DNA of 64,000 nt, from positions 163,721-227,720 of the forward strand of contig NCSJ02000028.1 in assembly GCA_002812745.2 (NCBI GenBank), read 5' to 3'. Positions 60,584 through 64,000 of the stretch are shown piece by piece. Source of the stretch: Scytalidium lignicola (Eukaryota; Ascomycota; Leotiomycetes). Below the pieces are notes generated by a model. That model was not told the origin of the DNA, did not search any database, and worked only from the letters and a program-made list of their open reading frames with translations. Every line of letters starts with the position of its first letter. Position 1 is the stretch's first letter. Both the position numbers and the translations under genes were made by a program.

Positions 60584-63500
60584 ATGGCGCAAAATTATGA
60601 TATTGGCACGAAGGCGTGGCAGCCGGATCCTAAGGAAGGATGGGTGGCATCAGAACTGATTCAAAAGATCGAAGATGGAGATAAAGTCAAGCTGATATTC
60701 AGTCTTGAATCCGGTGAGGTAGGTGTTGGATGTTTTATAGAGCTGTCCTTGAGATCCTGCCACCATGAACTAAGCTAACTTATCTCCTGAATCCAGACCA
60801 AGACAATAGAAACAACACTAGAAGCTCTCAAAGATGGCAAAAGCCAGTCCTTACCGCCGTTGATGAACCCTACAATGTTAGAAGCAAGTGATGATTTGAC
60901 GAACTTGTCTCATTTGAATGAACCCGCAGGTACGGTTTCTTAATATTTAGGTTTGTACATGTCTACTGACAATGGGGCAGTCCTACAAGCAATTCGATTA
61001 CGATACGCGCAGAAGGAGATATATACATACAGTGGTATCGTCTTGATAGCCACTAATCCTTTCGCACGGGTTGATTCTCTTTATGTCCCAGGCATGGTAC
61101 AGGTGTATGCCGGAAAGCAGAGATCAACCCAAGCTCCTCATCTTTTTGCTATTGCTGAAGAGGCATTCGCGTATGTAGCAGTCTAATCATATTCTTCCTA
61201 TGTCAGCTTCTAACGAAGGATAGGGACATGCTGAGGAGCGACAAGAATCAGACAATTGTGGTGTCAGGAGAGTCGGGAGCTGGCAAAACCGTCAGCGCAA
61301 AATATATAATGCGATATTTTGCTACAAGAGAGCCGCCTGACCAGCCAGGTACACGAACAAAGAGAGGCGTCGAAACAATGAGTGAAACAGAAGAGCAGAT
61401 TCTTGCTACGAATCCCATCATGGAAGCGTTTGGAAATGCTAAGACGACTCGGAATGATAACTCTTCGCGGTTTGGGAAATATATTGAGATTATGTTTGAT
61501 GAGCATACGAGCATTATTGGAGCCAAGATCAGAACTTACCTTCTCGAACGGTCGAGATTAGTATTCCAACCTTTGAAGGAGCGCAACTATCACGTCTTCT
61601 ATCAACTTATCACTGGAGCTTCTGAAACTGAGCGTCAGGAGTTGAGTTTATTGCCCACAGAGCAATTCCACTATCTCAACCAAGGGAGCTCCCCGGTCAT
61701 CGACGGTGTAGATGATAAGGCAGAATTCGAGGCATTGAAAAAGTCCTTGTCAACAATCGGGGTTGATGCCTCGAAGCAGGCGGAAATTTTCAAGCTACTC
61801 GCAGCCCTGCTCCATATTGGAAATATTCAAATCACTGCCTCGAGGACGGATTCCGTCCTATCACCAACAGAACCATCTCTTGAGAAAGCTACCGCTATTT
61901 TAGGTGTGGATCCAGTTGAGTTTGCTAGATGGACAGTCAAAAAACAGTTAATCACAAGAGGAGAGAAGATCACTTCGAATTTGACGCAGCAACAGGCCCT
62001 TATTGTCCGAGATTCAGTTGCCAAGTTTATTTATTCTAGTTTGTTCGATTGGCTAGTAGAGAATATCAACCGGGCTCTTGCGACGGATGAGGTATTAAGT
62101 CGTGTGAAGTCTTTCATTGGTGTCCTTGATATCTATGGATTTGAGCACTTTGCGAAGAATTCATTTGAACAGTTTTGCATCAACTATGCAAATGAGAAGC
62201 TTCAACAAGAGTTTAATGCTCATGTTTTCAAGCTAGAACAGGAGGAATATCTCCGAGAACAGATTGACTGGAAGTTCATAGATTTCTCGGACAATCAACC
62301 ATGTATTGATCTCATCGAGGGGAAACTCGGTATCCTTGCACTGCTTGACGAGGAATCCCGACTCCCTATGGGCTCAGACGAACAGTTTGTGACCAAACTC
62401 CACCACAACTTTGCAGCAAATAAGAATAAATTTTACAAAAAGCCTCGTTTCGGAAAGTCTACGTTTACGGTTTGCCATTATGCAATCGATGTCACATACG
62501 AGTCAGATGGATTCATTGACAAGAACCGCGATACAGTCCCCGATGAGCATATGGCTGTGCTAAAAGCATCCACAAACAAGTTCCTTGGCCAGGTTTTGGA
62601 AGCGGCATCTGCTGTGCGAGAGAAAGACACTGTTGCCTCTGGATCCTCAGCTGCGGCAAGGCCCGTTGGCAATCGTAAAATTGGCGTTGCAGTGAACCGT
62701 AAGCCAACGCTAGGTGGTATCTTTAAATTCTCTTTGATTGACCTAATGAATACCATCAACAATACTGACGTCCATTATATTCGTTGCATAAAGCCTAATG
62801 AAGCTAAAGAATCATGGGTATTCGAAGGCCCTATGGTATTGAGCCAGCTACGGGCATGTGGTGTTCTCGAAACAGTCCGGATCAGTACTGCTGGGTATCC
62901 AACCCGATGGACCTATGAAGAGTTTGCTCTACGGTATTACATGTTAGTTCCCTCTGCATCTTGGACATCGGAAATTAGGGAAATGGCAGATGCTATTCTT
63001 AGAAAAGCTCTGGGGGCCAGTGAGGGAAAGGGTCTCGATAAGTATCAACTTGGTTTAACGAAGATCTTCTTCCGTGCTGGCATGCTTGCATTCCTTGAAA
63101 ACCTGCGAACAAATAGACTGAATGAGTGTGCAATCATGATTCAAAAGAACCTTAAGGCGAAGTACTACCGTCGCAAATATCTCGAAGCGCGCAACGCTAT
63201 TCTGACGTTCCAATCGTTGACAAGAGGTCACTTAGCGCGGAAGCAAGCGCAGGAATCACGCAAAGTCAAAGCTGCCACTACTATACAACGAGTCTGGCGT
63301 GGGCAAAAGGAACGCAGGTACTTCCACAGCATTCGCAACAACTTCATTCTGGCACAGGCTGCTGCCAAGGGCTTCTTGCGCAGAAGAGAGATCATGAATA
63401 CTCGTCTTGGGAATGCTGCAGTGGTGATCCAGAGAAACTGGCGTTCAAGAAATCAGCTAAGAAGCTGGAGACAATATCGACGAAAAGTTGTTATCATTCA

Positions 63501-64000
63501 AAGCTTGTGGCGGGGCAGAATGGCTCGCCAAGAATATAAGACGGTAAGAGAAGAAGCGCGGGATTTGAAACAAATCTCCTACAAGTTAGAGAATAAGGTT
63601 GTAGAGCTCACCCAATCTCTTGGTTCAATGAAACGAGAAAACATGGCGCTGGTAACAAAAGTGGAGAGTTACGAAAATCAAATCAAATCCTGGAAGAACC
63701 GACACAACGCTCTCGAGGCTCGATCGAAGGAACTACAAGGAGAGGCAAACCAGGCTGGTATTACCGCTGCACGCCTCTCCGCTATGGAGGACGAGATGAA
63801 AAAACTGCAACAGAGTTTCGACGAGTCTGTCGCCAATATCAAGCGCTTGCAAGAGGAAGAAAAGGGGTTACGAGAATCGCTACGGAAATCAAATATTGAA
63901 CTCGAGCAGACTAAGCAAACTGCCTCACTTAATGAGAACGAAAAGCTCACCCTTAGACAACAGCTTGCCGATTTGCAAGATGAGTTGGAGCTCGCCAAAC
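60584..64000 (+). CDS. class V myosin heavy chain (5' part, runs off the window)
   Basis: Exons 60584-60718, 60797-60929, 60981-61170 and 61224 onward (open to the window end). It starts MAQNYDIGTKAWQPDPKEGW, then the SH3-like subdomain (WVASELIQKIEDGDKVKLI) and motor: GESGAGKTVSAKYIMRYF (P-loop), NDNSSRFGKY (switch I), DIYGFEHFAKNSFEQ (switch II relay), HYIRCIKPNE and the converter. Six IQ motifs follow (for example IQKNLKAKYYRRKY, IQRVWRGQKERRYF, IQSLWRGRMARQEY), then a coiled coil starting near DLKQISYKLENKVVEL. Six IQs and this coiled coil mark class V, the processive actin motor carrying vesicles and organelles to the hyphal tip (yeast Myo2). The globular tail lies beyond position 64000. 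Confidence 0.95.

Overview
This window is nuclear DNA of a filamentous ascomycete (Pezizomycotina). The genes carry many short (about 45-120 base) GT-AG introns with CTAAC/CTAAT-type branch sites, sit on both strands without operons, and encode a complete set of eukaryotic housekeeping proteins in typical filamentous-fungal form. The AT-rich intergenic DNA and the protein flavour suggest Leotiomycetes, but that is inference; no marker in the window settles the class. Ten single N bases are present, nearly all beside homopolymers, so one apparent frameshift (at 56320) is most likely an assembly artefact.

Region 1 (1-19.5 kb) is gene-poor: a lone cytochrome P450 (-), a tail-to-tail pair of paralogous cysteine-rich single-pass membrane proteins (6397-8239 + and 10120-11600 -), and an Nta1-type N-terminal amidase (-), separated by long stretches in which I see no gene. 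Region 2 (19.5-33 kb) is dense: a serine-rich C-terminally anchored membrane protein (+), lysophospholipid acyltransferase Ale1-type MBOAT (-), the SM protein Vps45 (+), a mitochondrial ABHD11/Imo32-type hydrolase (+), a Rab18-like GTPase (-), ribosomal protein eS1 (-) and a small unknown protein (-). Region 3 (33.5-38.6 kb) carries two genes of uracil handling, Urc1 (GTP-cyclohydrolase-II-like, -) and uracil phosphoribosyltransferase (-), with the transcription elongation factor Elf1 (+) between them. Region 4 (39.5-64 kb) holds WAPL cohesin-release factor (+), Rheb (+), cytosolic seryl-tRNA synthetase (+), a zinc-finger C78-family peptidase (ZUP1/UFSP type, +), Bur1/CDK9 kinase (-), a 51-residue complex I subunit (+), a P5B-type ATPase Ypk9/ATP13A2 (-), Nap1 (+) and the start of class V myosin (+, cut by the window end).

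The genes mostly do not form one pathway. The locus that may be functionally grouped is Urc1-UPRT, both tied to uracil salvage/catabolism in yeasts. Several others act in endosome/vacuole and membrane traffic (Vps45, Rab18-like, Rheb, Ypk9, myosin V), but there is no reason beyond proximity to link them. The most distinctive things seen are the tail-to-tail membrane-protein paralogs with four CGGCCG sites between them, a start-codon-only first exon in ELF1, a 17-base exon in the UPRT gene, a Rab with Ser in place of the G4-box Asn, and a GTAC-rich repeat patch at 32.9-33.0 kb. I found no system that I can defend as wholly undescribed.
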